Assembly: GCA_003254905.1 (NCBI GenBank)
Contig: QANU01001010.1
Coordinates: forward strand, 1 to 64,000
DNA: 64,000 nt
Direction of reading: 5' to 3'
DNA from: Nissolia schottii
Taxonomy: Eukaryota; Streptophyta; Magnoliopsida; Fabales; Fabaceae
The translations under genes were made by a program, and so were the position numbers. The notes under the pieces were generated by a model. The model was not told the origin of the DNA, did not search any database, and saw nothing but the letters and a program-made list of their open reading frames with translations. Positions 34,571 to 47,034 of the stretch are shown here, in pieces. The number at the start of each line of letters is the position of its first letter. Position 1 is the stretch's first letter.

Positions 34571-37500
34571 TGTAACACCCTAGCTTAGCAGCTTATGCTT
34601 AAGTCATAATCTGCGTCTGCTAAGTTGTTATCTGCTATGTAGGCATACTGGTAGTCCCTACTTTATTCTAGAAAATAGTTAAGTTATCTAAAAGTAAGGA
34701 CCCTTTTTTTTAACATAAATTGTTTTTAAGCATCAAAGTAGAGCCATGCGCGTGAACTATCATAAGTCCCATATAGTCGTATAACAGATAAATGGGGGCG
34801 CCGTCTGTCATACATGTACATACATAAGCAGTAAGGTAAATAGTACCAAGTGGGTCCCATCATACAATCATACACGTCAAAAGTCATATATATACTTAGC
34901 ATAGAGTTTTACGTATAAGTTATACTGTACTGATCCAGCAGAAAGCCTGTACATATGCTAAAACTAGAACTACTGCATGTGCTACTAAATGACATACATC
35001 AAAATACATAAACACTACGGCTATTATCAAAAATATGTCGCTCCTGACGACAGGGTCCATGAACGGGGCTGGTCCGTACTCCGGCTCATCCTCGTTGGGC
35101 TCCTCCTCTGGGCTCCGGGTCTACCATCCTAAATCTGCTGCGAAGGGTCCGCCACTTCTTTGGCGGGGTCGTCATCTAACTCACCTGAAGCCGTAAGTGA
35201 GTAGGGGTGAGAATGGTGGTTCTCAGTGGGAAACTGTAGGGTAGTGGGGATCTGGTTACTCAATTATGCTTCCGGCCGTCCAGGAGATCTCTAAGTGTTC
35301 ATGCATCTAGTCACCCTACCAGTTCTTTCTTGCCTAAGTTCCTGGGTGGCTTTATCTAATTTACTAGGTGATAGGGGATCTAATCTTTCTTACTAGGTTA
35401 CCATGCTTCATCATTAGACTCGCGGTGCTACTGTGACCGTCTCGTACGTGTTTCACGGGTGGTCGACTAAACATGTACTCATAATCATATATAATCAGAT
35501 ATAATCATACAGCTTATACAATTATCAAATAAATATAATGCATGAGGGGATAGGGTTTCTCTTACGCGCCTGTGTCGCGTCCTTCTTCGCTGCTGACTGC
35601 CCTCACCCCCTTGCTGACTGCGGGACCGTCGTCCCTCATACAGCCACAACCTCTTGCAACCATTCAACTGATAGAATGACGGGAGTGTACCCTAGCGATA
35701 GCACTGGCAAGCAAGGGCTCGCTTGTCCACGTTTGGGGGACAAGATCTCTCTTTTTCTTTCTCTGTCCACGTCTGGGGGACAGTCCTCCGCCACGTCTGG
35801 GGGCGTAGGTTGCTCACCACAACTGGGGGTGCGCCTGATGCCACGTCTGGGGGCATATCTTTCTTTCTTTGATACATGTATGGGGGATCCTTTCGCAACG
35901 TCTGGGGGCGTTACTTACACCACGTCTGGGGGTGTACTTACTCGTCTTTTAAATGTCATGACATAAAAGCGCAAGCGTACTGTTCTTACTTTCGTTTCTC
36001 TCTCCAGGTAGAAACCCGCGTTCAGATACTATCTGCGTAACATAATCATAACCCAGTCCGTCTCGCACGGCTTAGGAGGGGCTTGTCAGGTATGACGTGC
36101 CAAGAGAGGGATTCCTATTGCATAACTATGTTCTTATCTTCAAGGTTCTCCGAGCCCTCGTGGCCGGAGCCTTCTTAAGATACTCCGTTTTCCCTAAGGT
36201 TCAATTATGATCTTTGTTAGGTTTTAGGGTTAGGTTTTAGGTGATAACTTCTAATTCTCTAATGCCGTCCTAAGATCCTGACGACGACCGTATCCTCATG
36301 ATGCATAATGATATTCAAATGGACATAATACACATTATCATCTTTTACCCAAAAAAAACCTGTTGTTCGTTAGAATTTTTAATCAACCGTTGACCGATGG
36401 ACTCAAAGCTTGACCCTAAATTTTTTCATATTTTTGAACCCACTTTTTATGAAAACGAACCCAGATTTTTAATTTTCTTACCCGAAATTACAGTTTTGCC
36501 CTCATAAGCCCAAAATGTCATTTTTGTCCAAAAAACTGATTTTTCTTTGGAATTTTATTTCTCCATAACCCAATGGACTCAAGACTTGACCCCAAGGTTT
36601 TTAATACCTCTGAACCCATTTTTCATGATAATAAAGCCAGATTTTTAGTCTAAATACCCGAAATTATAGAAATGACCATTTTGCCCTTTTATGCCAAAAA
36701 CCCCATTTTTGCTCCATGTCACCTTTCCTCAAAACTCTTCCATGTACAACACTAGAACATTTTTCCACATACTCCAGCATTTATAAATCACATATTATCC
36801 TCTTCAAATCACCTTCATTTAAAACAAATCCTTAATAATACAAGTAAATTTATTTTTAAGCATAAAACACATATTATGCGCACTTTCTCATAAATCACAT
36901 AAACATGAAAAAAAAAGCATAGAACCATCAAGGGATGGTTTTAGTTAGTTTACCCACAAATTTTAACAACCAAGAATATATTTGTCCTAATCAAATCATT
37001 AGCAACACATGCAAGTTCATTTCAAGGCATAAAACACATAAACATAAACACACATAAACACACATAATCATCCACAAGCTCAAGAGCACTAACGAGTGAG
37101 TAAAAGCCTAAGTTACCCGCTTTCAAAGAGTTCTTGGTTGGTGGTGGGAGTGTTGACAAGAAGCCTCCAAAAGTGTTGGAGAACCACTTCCTTGTTTTCT
37201 TCAGAATGATGGTTATGTGCTTGTGTTCTTGTGAGGAGTGGCTTGAGTTTTCTAGAGAGAACAAGGTGAGGATCTTCTCTAGATTTTTAGGGAAGGAAAT
37301 GAGAATAAGATGAGGGAACTTGGGGCTTGTGGGTTCGGCTCTTGGGAAGAAGAATAGTGGAGGAATGCTTGATTTTTGCTTTGGAGACAATGGTGGTTCT
37401 TGGAGCTTGGCTTGAGGTGTGGCTATGGAGGTTTGAAGAAGATGAAAATTTTCTTAAGAGAAATGGGGGGAGAGCTCGGTTTTGGAAGAGATGAATGGAG

Positions 37501-38047
37501 GAGAAGAGTAATTGATTTTTGAAATTAAATAAAATGGTGAATAGTAAGAAGTATGGTCATGATGTGAGGAGGTATGGTGATGAGATGTTTAGAAGCTTGA
37601 TTTAGGGGATATTTTTGACCCAAATCTCTTCAAAAAACCGTGCAGCCCATCACCATGCTGCTGGTGAGATTTTATTTTCTCCCGGTCCCGGTTCGCTCGT
37701 GTTTTGTCGCTCGCAGTCTCGGTGCGTCGCGCACGGTCGTCCGAAAAATATTCCGTTTGGACCGTCGCGATCCTCAAATTCCCACCTACCTAAGGGTATT
37801 AATGTTTGAAGGTGTTTGTGAATTTTTCTTTGGGAGATTATTTTCACGTATACCGTTTTGTGTGCCAAATTTCATCGGCGAACAACGGCTGTTCGGTTGT
37901 CTGCCGAATTTTCTACTGCGACACGTCCAAATTCCTAGGGATATTGTAGCTAAAATTTTCCATCTTAATTCCCTAATCATGCTTAGAAAATTAATTAATT
38001 ATTTATATTTTACGAATATTTCTCTAACGGAAAATCGGGATGTTATA
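34571..38047 (-). repeat. 3' LTR of element D
   Basis: It is 3477 bp, plus-strand ends TGTAACACCCTAGC and ATCGGGATGTTATA. It includes the GGTGAGAATGG box (about 35207), the CCACGTCTGGGGG minisatellite (35735-35935) and two copies of a roughly 175-bp repeat (about 36370-36700). The reverse-complement GGGTAAC box is near 37113 and the AATATTCCG stretch near 37747. Confidence 0.92.
35735..35935. repeat. CCACGTCTGGGGG minisatellite, 3' LTR of D
   Basis: About seven copies of CCACGTCTGGGGGN or variants at irregular 20-40 bp spacing. Many are followed by words that repeat the end of the unit (GGGGGACA, GGGGGCG, GGGGGTG). Confidence 0.75.
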
Positions 38048-41000
38048 TTCCACCCCCTTTAGAAAAATTTCGCCCACGAAATTTCGTACCTGGGAATAAC
38101 TCTGGATAGGCAGCTTTCATGTCTTCCTCCATCTCCCAAGTCTGCTCCTCGACCTTCCCTTTCTCCCATATAACTCGAACCATCGGGATCTCCTTGTTGC
38201 GAGTCTTCCGGGTCTTGCGGTCAATGATCTTTTGCGGCATCAACGGTAAGGCAAGATCTTCTTGGAGTACGATATTCTCTGGCTCCAGCATGTGATCAGG
38301 AGAGGCATAGTATTTCCTCAGTTGAGACACATGAAAGACGTCATGGACATTCGCCAGATTCGGTGGGAGAGCTATCCGATACGCCACTGGTCCCACACGT
38401 TCCAAGATCTGGAAGGGTCTGATGAATCAAGGACTTAACTTTTTTACCTTCATGGCCCTCCCAATGCCTGTAGTTGGAGTAACTTTCAGGAACACATGGT
38501 CTCCCTCTTGGAATTCCAGTGGTCTTCTCCGAACGTCGGCGTAACTCTTCTGACGGCTCTGAGCAGTGAGAATCCGCTGTCTGATCTGTTGTATGCACTC
38601 CTCGGTGTCTTGGGTCTCCTCGGGTCCCAAGTATCTGTATTCACGGCCATCGTTCCAACAGAGGGGCGACGAACATTTCCGGCCATAGAGTGCTTCAAAG
38701 GGGGCCATGCCAATGCTAGCATGGTAACTGTTGTTGTAGGCGAACTCTATGAACGGTAATAACTCATCCCAATACCTCGGTGAATCAAGCGCGCATGCCC
38801 TCAACATATCCTCGAGGGTCTGGATCGTCCTCTTAGTCTGTCCATCAGTTTGAGGATGGTACGCCGTGCTCAACGCCAACTGAGTCCCATATGCTTTCTA
38901 AAAAACTGTCCAAAATCGGGCCGTAAACCGAGGATCTCTGTCCGATATAATGGATGAAGGTACACCGTGTAATCTCACCACTTCTCTTATGTACAGTTGC
39001 ACCAACCTCTCCAGTGGATAAGTCATCTTTACTGGAATGAAATGGGCAGACTTGGTGAGTCGGTCAACAATCACCCAAATGGCGTCTACATTCCTCGTCG
39101 TCCGTGGCAATCCTGCTACAAAATCCATGGATATGCCATCCCACTTCCATTCGGGTATTTCCGGAGAGGAGTCAACAATCCTGGAGGTTTCTGGTGTTCG
39201 ATCTTTGCTTTCTGACACACCAGACACTTTTGCACCCATTCCTCCACGTCTCGCTTCAATCCTGCCACCCAAACATCTTCTTCAGATCATGATACATTTT
39301 GGTGATGCCCGGGTGCATGATGAAATGACTTCTATGAGCCTCTCGTAAGATATCAGCACGTAGCCCTCCTTCATTAGGTACACAGAGGCGCTGATTAAAC
39401 CGTAGGAGATCATTCGGTCCAAAGGCGGCTTCTTTCATCTTCCCCGCTTGCACCGTCTTTACTAACTTCAGCCAGGCCTCACCAGTGCAATTTCTTTGCG
39501 CTTCCGCGATCCTGATCCGGAACTCACTAGTAACCTGAATCTTCCAAAATCGAATGCTAGTTGGCTGGCGAGTAAACCCCAGATCGAGATCTCAAAAACT
39601 CTCAATCAGCTCCTGTTCCTTTATCATCAACCAAGCCGCATGTAGCGACTTCCTGCTCAAGGCATCGGCTACCACGTTAGCTTTCCCTGGATGGTAGTTC
39701 AACCCAAAATCATAGTCCTTCAGGAATTCCATCCAGCGACACTGCCTCATGTTCAGCTCCTTCTGATCAAACAAGTATTTGAGGCTTTTATGGTCCGAGA
39801 ATACCTCGAAGCGTACTCCGTATAGATGATGTCTCCAGATATTAAGAGCAAAAACCACAGCTGCAAGCTCTAGATCATGCGTCGGATAGTTTGCTTCGTG
39901 CGTCCTCAGTTGCCTAGAAGCAAATGCCACCACCTGACGGTTTTGTATGAGTACGCATCCCAATCCTATGTGGGAGGCATCGCAGTACACCTCGTACGGA
40001 GCTTGAGGGTCAGGCAAGATCAACACCGGGGCAGTCATCAACTTTTCCTTCAGAGTACAGAAACTCTGCTCACACTCCGGCGTCCACACAAACGGTGCAT
40101 TCTTCCTAGTTAGCTTAGTCAGCGACAGTGCGATCTATGAGAATCCCTGAATGAATCGCCTGTAGTACCCTGCAAAGCCTAGGAAACTTCGTACCTCAGT
40201 GATGGGCGTGGGCGTTTCCCACTGCTGAACCGCTTCCACTTTCCCTGGGTCCACTGCCACTCCATGTTCCGACACCACGTGGCCTAGGAATTGCACTTCT
40301 CTTGCCCAGAACTCACACTTGGACAACTTCGCGTACAGCTTCTTGTTCCTCAGAATGTCTAACACTGTCCTCAAGTGCCCTTCATGCTCTTCTTCGTCCT
40401 TCAAATACACCAGGATGTCATCGATGAACACAATGACGCACTGGTCCAAGTACTCCCTAAAGATGCGATGCATGTAGTCCATGAATATGGCCGGGGCATT
40501 GGTCAACCCAAAAGCCATCACCGTAAACTCGTAGTGGCCATATCGTGAACGAAACGCCGTCTTCAGAATATCTTCACCCTTCACACGGATCTGATGGTAT
40601 CCGGACCTCAAGTCAATCCGAGAGAACACCTTCGCTCCCCTCAACTGATCTATCAAATCATCAATTCGTGGTAGCGGGTACTTGTTCTTGACTGTCACCT
40701 TATTCAACTGCCTGTAGTCCACACACATCCGCATAGACCCGTCCTTTTTCTTAACAAAGAGCACTGGGGCTCCCCAAGGTGATGCGCTCGGGCAACTAAA
40801 CTGCTTCCCCAACAGCTCCTCCAGCTGTCGCTTCAACTCTTGTAGTTCCACTGGGGACATACGGTACGGCGCTATAGACATTGGTCCCGTTCCGGGGACA
40901 AGATCGATCGAGAACTCCACCTCTCGCTCTGGAGGAAACTCTGGGATATCGTCCGGGAACACATCTGGATACTCACAGACTACTCGGATCTGATCCACCT

Positions 41001-41415
41001 GAGGCTTAGCCTTCGTATCGGACGAAGCTAGCAAAACGCATCCTCGGGTATCGAGTGGACAGCAATACAGAGACATTGCCGTCACTCCCTGAGTAGGCTC
41101 CTCCGATTCTACAGGGGGAACACTGACCGCCTTTGTAGCACAATCCAATACTACACGATTGGCGCGTAGCCAGTCCATACCCAGTATTACATCTAACCCA
41201 ACCAGAGGAAGACATATCAAATTTGCAGTAAATGTTCTATCCTGCAACTGAAGGGGAACTCTAAGACATACCAAGCAAGTCTCCACTGGAGGCGGCGTGG
41301 GAGTAGACACTTTCAGAGTATAAGGCAATAGGGTAGGGGTCAGGCCTAGACTCTCGACTCTAGCATAAGAAATAAATGAATGGGATGCTCCAGAGTCATA
41401 CAGTACAGCTAACAA
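38043..41415 (-). pseudogene. Pol region of element D: PR, RT, RNase H, IN, chromodomain
   Basis: In element order: the protease has YDSGASHSF (catalytic D-S-G). The reverse transcriptase has [29 protein letters not shown] and FIDDILVY. RNase H begins at [11 protein letters not shown] and ends near NVVADALSR. The integrase zinc region has H-(x)3-H spacing, followed by [16 protein letters not shown] and YHPQTDGQT. The C-terminal part has QVSQLRKYY-like (HVSQLRKYY), NKEIPMVRVIW and EEQTWEMEEDMK, as in Tekay/Del chromodomains. The approximate domain ranges are PR and RT 40135-41415, RNase H 39592-40089 and integrase to chromodomain 38043-39453. It is degraded and treated as a fossil. Confidence 0.9.
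38048..38062 (-). promoter_or_regulatory. Polypurine tract of element D
   Basis: The plus strand reads TTCCACCCCCTTT directly inside the 3' LTR. On the element's strand this is AAAGGGGGTGGAA, the expected plus-strand primer. Confidence 0.85.
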
Positions 41416-41559
41416 TGCACCTTTTATGATACACTTACCCTGAATTAGGTCGTCGACATCCTAAGCCTCCTCCGCAGACAGGGTAAACACGTGCCCGGCT
41501 TGCTGCTGCACTGGTGGGCAGTCAGGCATGCTCTCGCCATATGTCCGGTCTTGCCGCAT

Positions 41560-42536
41560 CTAAAACACACATTCTGCCCCGCAAGGTAGACTCCTCCATG
41601 CTGCTTGCCACACTTCGAACAGGGAGGCCTGGATCCTCCTGCTTATGGCTGCGGTCTCGGTGCGGGTGGCACAGCTCTCGGGGGTCCTTGTCCTGGCTGA
41701 CCGGGTTGTCCCCTTGCTTGTGGAGTCTGTGGCTGTTGTGCCTGTCTTCTTCCCCAATTAGCGATCGGGGCAGGGAAAGGCCCTCGCTTCCTAGGGTCTT
41801 ACCTAGAACTCTCAGCTTCTGCCAGCTTCCTCTTGTTCCTCTCGCGGTTCTCCTCGGCCAGGTTCCTCTGCGAATCCTCCAATATCAGACACTTGTCTAC
41901 CAGAACTGCATAATCCCAGATGTCGAGGTGATTCACCGCCACTTGAAGTGCGCCCTTCAGTCCTTGCTTGTACTTGGCACACTTCCAGCCTTCATCTGGA
42001 TTTAGCCGGTAGGTACTGGAATGCCTACAGAGCTTATCAAACTCAGCAATGTAGGCAGCCACCGACTTGTCTCCTTGTTTCAGCTCCATGAACTCTATCT
42101 CCTTGCGATTCCGCATCCCGCGGGGGAAATGCTTGTCAACTACTGCCGTGGTGAACACAGCCCAAGTAATCTCTCCTTCCCGCTGCTCCAACAGAGGCCT
42201 AGTAGTCCTCCATCAGTCACGGATTACCCCTCGAAACATCCTAGCAGCAAACTTCACTTTCTGCTCATCCGTGCAGTCTAAGTCCTCAAAAATCTGTTCC
42301 ATTCCCTCGATCCAGTTGTACACAGTCTCTGGATCAATCTGCCCTTCAAAAGTAGGCGGACGAGCTTTCATAAACTCTGCATACTTTTGAGCATCGACCT
42401 CTTTCGGGGTCGGTAGTACGTTCCTGGCAGCCGTAGTGGCGGCCATCTGTGCCGTAGCGCGATCCATCTCGCGTATGACATCTTCGAAATCCCCATGATC
42501 TGGGGTGCGCTGTGTATGATCTCTCCTAGGAGGCAT
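41560..42536 (-). pseudogene. Gag region of element D
   Basis: It begins MPPRRDHTQRTPDHGDFEDV. The gag core follows, with FMKARPPTFEGQIDPETVYN, WIEGMEQIFE and KFAARMFRG, then FPRGMRNRKEIEFMELKQGD and HSSTYRLNPDEGWKC. A Lys/Arg-rich tail leads to a zinc-knuckle region (about 41560-41640). This is the usual chromovirus gag plan. It is degraded. Confidence 0.87.
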
Positions 42537-42680
42537 GACTGTCTATAGGGCACCTGCAAAAACTCGAGGTGATCAGTCTCAAGAAAAGCGAGTGAACACA
42601 AACAGTACATTAATCCTAGAAACAGTCTACACCGTTATCATGCTCGGAAGCATAGCGTAGCTCAGTCCTCAGCTCACTTG

Positions 42681-42703
42681 GACCAAACTGCTCTGATACC
42701 AAC
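42681..42703 (-). promoter_or_regulatory. tRNA-iMet primer-binding site of element D
   Basis: On the minus strand TGGTATCAGAGCAGTTT begins two bases after the 5' LTR. The first 12 bases are the usual complement of plant initiator tRNA-Met. Confidence 0.87.
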
Positions 42704-43849
42704 TGTAACACCCTAGCTTAGCAGCTTATGCTTAAGTCATAATCTGCGTCTGCTAAGTTGTTATCTGCTGTGTGGGCATACTGGTAGTCCCTACTTTATT
42801 CTAGAAAATAGTTAAGTTATCTGAAAGTAAGGACCCGTTTTTTTTTTAACATAAATTGTTTTTACGCGCCAAAGTAGAGCCATGCGCGTGAACTATCATA
42901 AGTCCCATATAGTCGTATAACAGATAAATGCGGGCGTCGTCTGTCATACATGTACATACATAAGCAGTAAGGTAAACAGTACCAAGTGGGTCCCATCATA
43001 CAATCATACACGTCAAAAGTCATATATATATACTTAGCATAGAGTTTTACATATATGTTATACTGTACTGATACAGCAGAAAGCCTGTACATATGCTAAA
43101 ACTAGAACTACTGCATGTGCTACTAAATGACATACATCAAAATACATGAACACTACACCTATTATCAAAAAGATGTCTCTCCTGACGACAGGGTCCGTGA
43201 ACGGGGCTGGTCCGCACTCCAGCTCCTCCTCTGGCTCCGGGTCTACCGTCCTAAATCTGCTGCGAAGGGTCTGCCACTTCTTTGGCGGGGTCGTCATCTA
43301 ACTCACCTGAAGCCGTAAGTGAGTGGGGGTGAGAACGGTGGTTCTCAGTGGGAAACTGTAGGGTAGTGGGGATCTGGTTACTCAATTATGCTTCCAGCCG
43401 TCTAGGAGATCTCTAAGTGTTCATGCATCTAGTCACCCTACCAGTTCTTTCTTGCCTAAGTTCCTGGGTGGATTTATCTAATTTACTAGGTGATAGGGGA
43501 TCTAATCTTTCTTACTAGGTTATCGTGCTTCATCATTAGACTCGCGGTGCTACTGTGACCGTCTCGTACGTGTTTCACGGACGGTCGACTAAACATGTAC
43601 TCCTAATCATATATAATCAGATATAATCATACAGCTTATACAATTATCAAATAAATATAATGCATGAGGGGATAGGGTTTCTCTTACGCGCCTGTGTCGC
43701 GTCCTTCTTCGCTGTTGACTGCCCTCACCCCCTTGCTGACTGCGGGACCGTCGTCCCTCATACAGTCGCAACCTCTTGCAACCATTCAATTGATAGAATG
43801 GCGGGAGTGTACCCTAGCGATAGCACTGGCAGGCAAGGGCTCGCTTGTC

Positions 43850-44058
43850 CACGTCTGGGGGACAAGATCTCTCTTTTTCTTTCTCTGTCCACGTCTGGGG
43901 GACAGTCCTCCGCCACGTCTGGGGGCGTAGGTTGCTCACCACAACTGGGGGTGCGCCTGATGCCACGTCTGGGGGCATATCTTTCTTTCTTTAATCCACG
44001 TCTAGGGGATCCTTTCGCCACGTCTGGGGGCGTTACTTACACCACGTCTGGGGGTGTA
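43850..44058. repeat. CCACGTCTGGGGG minisatellite, 5' LTR of D
   Basis: The same array as at 35735-35935, with slightly better preserved units in places (for example 43850-43863, 43983-43998). Confidence 0.75.
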
Positions 44059-44479
44059 CTTACTCGTCTTTTAAATGTCATGACATAAAAGCGGAAGCGT
44101 ACTGTTCTTACTTTCTTTTCTCTCTCCAGGTGGAAACCCGCGTTCAGATACTATCTGCGTAACATAATCATAACCCAGTCCGTCTCGCACGGCTGGGGAG
44201 GGGCTTGTCAGGTATGACGTGCCAAGAGAGGGATTCCTATTGCATAACTATGTTCTTATCTTCAAGGTTCTACGAGCCCTCGTGGCCGGAGCCTTCTTAA
44301 GATACTCCGTTTTCCCTAAGGTTCAATTATGATCTTTGTTAGGTTTTAGGTGATAACTTCTAATTCTCTAAGGCCGTCCTAAGATCCTGACGACGACCGT
44401 ATCCTCATGATGCATAATGATATTCAAATGGACATAATACACATTATCATCTTTTATCCAAAAAAAACCTATTTTTCGT

Positions 44480-44960
44480 TAGAATTTTTAATCAACCGTT
44501 GACCGATGGACTCAAAGCTTGACCCTAAAGTTTTTCATAGTTCTGAACCCACTTTTTATGAAAACGAACCCAGATTTTTAATTTCCTTACCCAAAATTAC
44601 ATTTTTGCCCTCATAAGCCCAAAATGTCATTTTTGTCCGAAAAACCGATTTTTCTTTGGAATTTTATTTCTCCATAACCCAATGGACTCAAGATTTGACC
44701 CTAAGGTTTTTAATACCTATGAACCCATTTTTCATGATAATAAACCCAGATGTTTAGTCCAAACCGCCAAAATTACAGATTTGCCCTTTTTGATCAAAAT
44801 GCCATTTTTTGCCCATAAAACCAATTTTTCTTTGGAATTTTATTTCTCCATAACCCAATGGACTCAAGACTTAACCCCAAGGTTTTTAATACCTCTGAAC
44901 CTATTTTTCCTGATAATAAACCCAGATTTTTAGTCTAAATACCCGAAATTATAGAAATGA
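44480..44960. repeat. Roughly 175-bp tandem repeat in the 5' LTR of D
   Basis: Three copies with the words CCATAACCCAATGGACTCAA, AAGGTTTTTAATACC and ATAATAAACCCAGAT. Successive copies start about 176 bp apart (44650 and 44826). The 3' LTR has two (36370-36700). A related unit of similar period, inverted, lies in LTR L1 at about 60560-60950. Confidence 0.72.
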
Positions 44961-45365
44961 CCGTTTTGCCCTTTTATGCCAAAAACCCCATTTTTGCTCC
45001 TTTTCTCAAAACTCTTCCATGTACAACACTAAAACATTTTTCCACATACTCCAGAATTTATAAATCACATATTATCATCTTCAAATCACCTTCATTTAAA
45101 ACAAATCCTTAATAATACAAGTAAATTTATTTTTAAGCATAAAACACATATTATGTGCACTTTCTCATAAATCACATAAACATGAAAAAAAAAAAGCATA
45201 GAACCATCAAGGGATGGTTTTAGTTAGTTTACCCACAAATTTTAACAACCAAGAATATATTTGTCCTAATCAAATCATTAGCAACACATGCAAGTTCATT
45301 TCAAGGCATAAAACACATAAACATAAACACACATAATCATCCACAAGCTCAAGAGCACTAAGGAG

Positions 45366-46074
45366 CATAGTTATCAAAATCGCTTGTTAACTCGTAAAAT
45401 CGTACGATTTTACGAGTTTAGGTAGTAAAATCGAGCTAAATCGCATGTAAACTCGTTTCTGGGTAAAATCGTATAAAATCGCATAAAATCGGGTAAAATC
45501 GCGAATTTACCACAAAGGCAGTTTTTTTTTTTATAAACAAAACAAGTTTAATATTGTTTTGCATATCTATGAGTTTTTAGATTTAAGTCATTTAAGTATT
45601 TTTAGAGTTATCATTTACAATTGCGCCTACAATCGTGCTCCGTCGTTACTTGTGCTCTGTCGCTAATCCATCGTATGTATTTCATCCTTTGCTCAGGGAT
45701 TTTCCCTACCAGGGTGCGTGACCTCTGCATTGCTATTTGTGCTTTAGTGTTCTAGATTGAAGACATCATTGTCACAAACTCGCTTCTTGTGATGTTCAGT
45801 AGTCAATACTATGTATTATGTTATATGTATTATGTATGAATTGAACTTAGAACTCATATATTTCATCTTTATTTGTGCTTTGTTATGGAGGTAAAATGTA
45901 TTTATGAATTTCAAGTTTTATTAAATATATTTTTGTAGCATAATAATTTTTTAAAATATTTTTTAATATTTTTTTAATAATAGGTAAACTCGTACGAGTT
46001 TACGATCCGAGTTTATGATCTGAGTTTACGGAGACTCCACGAGTTTACTTAAACTCTCGAGTTTGATAACCATG
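45366..46074. mobile_element. Non-autonomous hAT-type element in the 5' LTR of D
   Basis: The 709-bp insert has 13-bp terminal inverted repeats, CATAGTTATCAAA on the left and TTTGATAACCATG on the right (one mismatch), and a perfect 8-bp target duplication CTAAGGAG (45358-45365 and 46075-46082). The matching site of the other LTR (about 37087-37098) has only CTAACGAG and no insert. It carries sub-terminal repeats of AACTCGTAAAATCG / GAGTTTACGAG type. It has no coding capacity, so its movement would depend on a transposase supplied elsewhere. It inserted after element D. Confidence 0.88.
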
Positions 46075-47034
46075 CTAAGGAGTGAGTAAAAGCCTAAGTT
46101 ACCCACTTTCAAAGAGTTCTTGGTTGGTGGTGGGAGTGTTGACAAGAAGCCTCCAAAAGTGTTGGAGAACCACTTCCTTGTTTTCTTCAAAATGATGGTT
46201 ATGTGCTTGTGTTCTTGTGAGGAGTGGCTTGAGTTTTCTAGAGAGAACAAGGTGAAGATCTTCTCTAGATTTTTAGTGGAAGGAAATGAGAATAAGATGA
46301 GGGAACTTGGGCCTTGTGGGTTCGGTTCTTGGGAAGAAGAATAGTGGAGGAATGCTTGATTTTTGCTTTGGAGACAATGGTGGTTCTTGGAGCTTGGCTT
46401 GAGGTGTGGCTATGGAGGTTTGAAGAAGATGAAAATTTTCTTAAGAGAAATGGGGGGAGAGCTCGGTTTTGGAAGAGATGAATGGAGGAGAAGAGTAACT
46501 GATTTTTGAAATTAAATAAAATGGTGAATAGTAAGAAGTGTGGTCATGATGTGAGAATGTATGGTGATGAGATGTTTAGAAGCTTGATTTAGGGGATATT
46601 TTTGACCCAAATCTCTTCAAAAAACCGTGCAGCCCACCACCATGCTGCTGGTGAGATTTTATTTTCTCCCGGTCCCGGTGCGCTCATGTTTTGTCGCTCG
46701 CAGTCTCGGTGCGTCGCGCACGGTCGTCCGAAAAATATTCTGTTTGGACCGTCGCGATCCTCAAATTCCCACCTACCTAAGGGTATTAATGTTTGAAGGT
46801 GTTTGTGAATTTTTCTCCGGGAGGTTATTTTCACGTACACCGTTTTGCGTGCCAAATTTCATCGGCGAACAACGGTTGTTCCGTTGTCTGCTGAATTTTC
46901 TACCGCGACACGTCCAAATTCCTAGGGATATTTTAGCTAAAATTTTCCATCTTAATTCCCTAATCATGCTTAGAAAATTAATTAATTATTTATATTTTAC
47001 AAATATTTCTCTAACGAAAAATCGGGATGTTATA

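Larger units (their letters stand above)
34571..47034 (-). mobile_element. Two-LTR Ty3/gypsy chromovirus D (Tekay/Del type)
   Basis: Long LTRs (34571-38047 and 42704-47034) flank a 4656-bp interior. The whole is bounded by an exact duplication AAACC (34566-34570 and 47035-47039). The primer site next to the 5' LTR is TGGTATCAGAGC on the minus strand, complementary to the 3' end of initiator tRNA-Met. A polypurine tract abuts the 3' LTR. Domain order is gag, zinc-knuckle region, protease, reverse transcriptase, RNase H, integrase and a C-terminal chromodomain-like region, which fits Tekay/Del. It looks broken, in roughly half a dozen or more places. The LTRs are about 97% alike by eye, suggesting insertion on the order of a million years ago. 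It is inserted in the old Tat/Ogre-like element. Confidence 0.92.
42704..47034 (-). repeat. 5' LTR of element D
   Basis: It is 4331 bp, collinear with 34571-38047. It is longer because of a 709-bp hAT-type insertion (45366-46074, plus 8-bp duplication) and a third copy of the roughly 175-bp repeat (about 44480-44960). Its terminal sequence is the same as in the other LTR, including the unusual plus-strand end GTTATA in place of GTTACA. Confidence 0.92.

Noticed and set aside
35538-35966. A 142-codon frame, also present at 43660-44088.
   Set aside because: It is the same LTR minisatellite region in the two LTRs of D. Two copies here mean LTR duplication and not a gene family.
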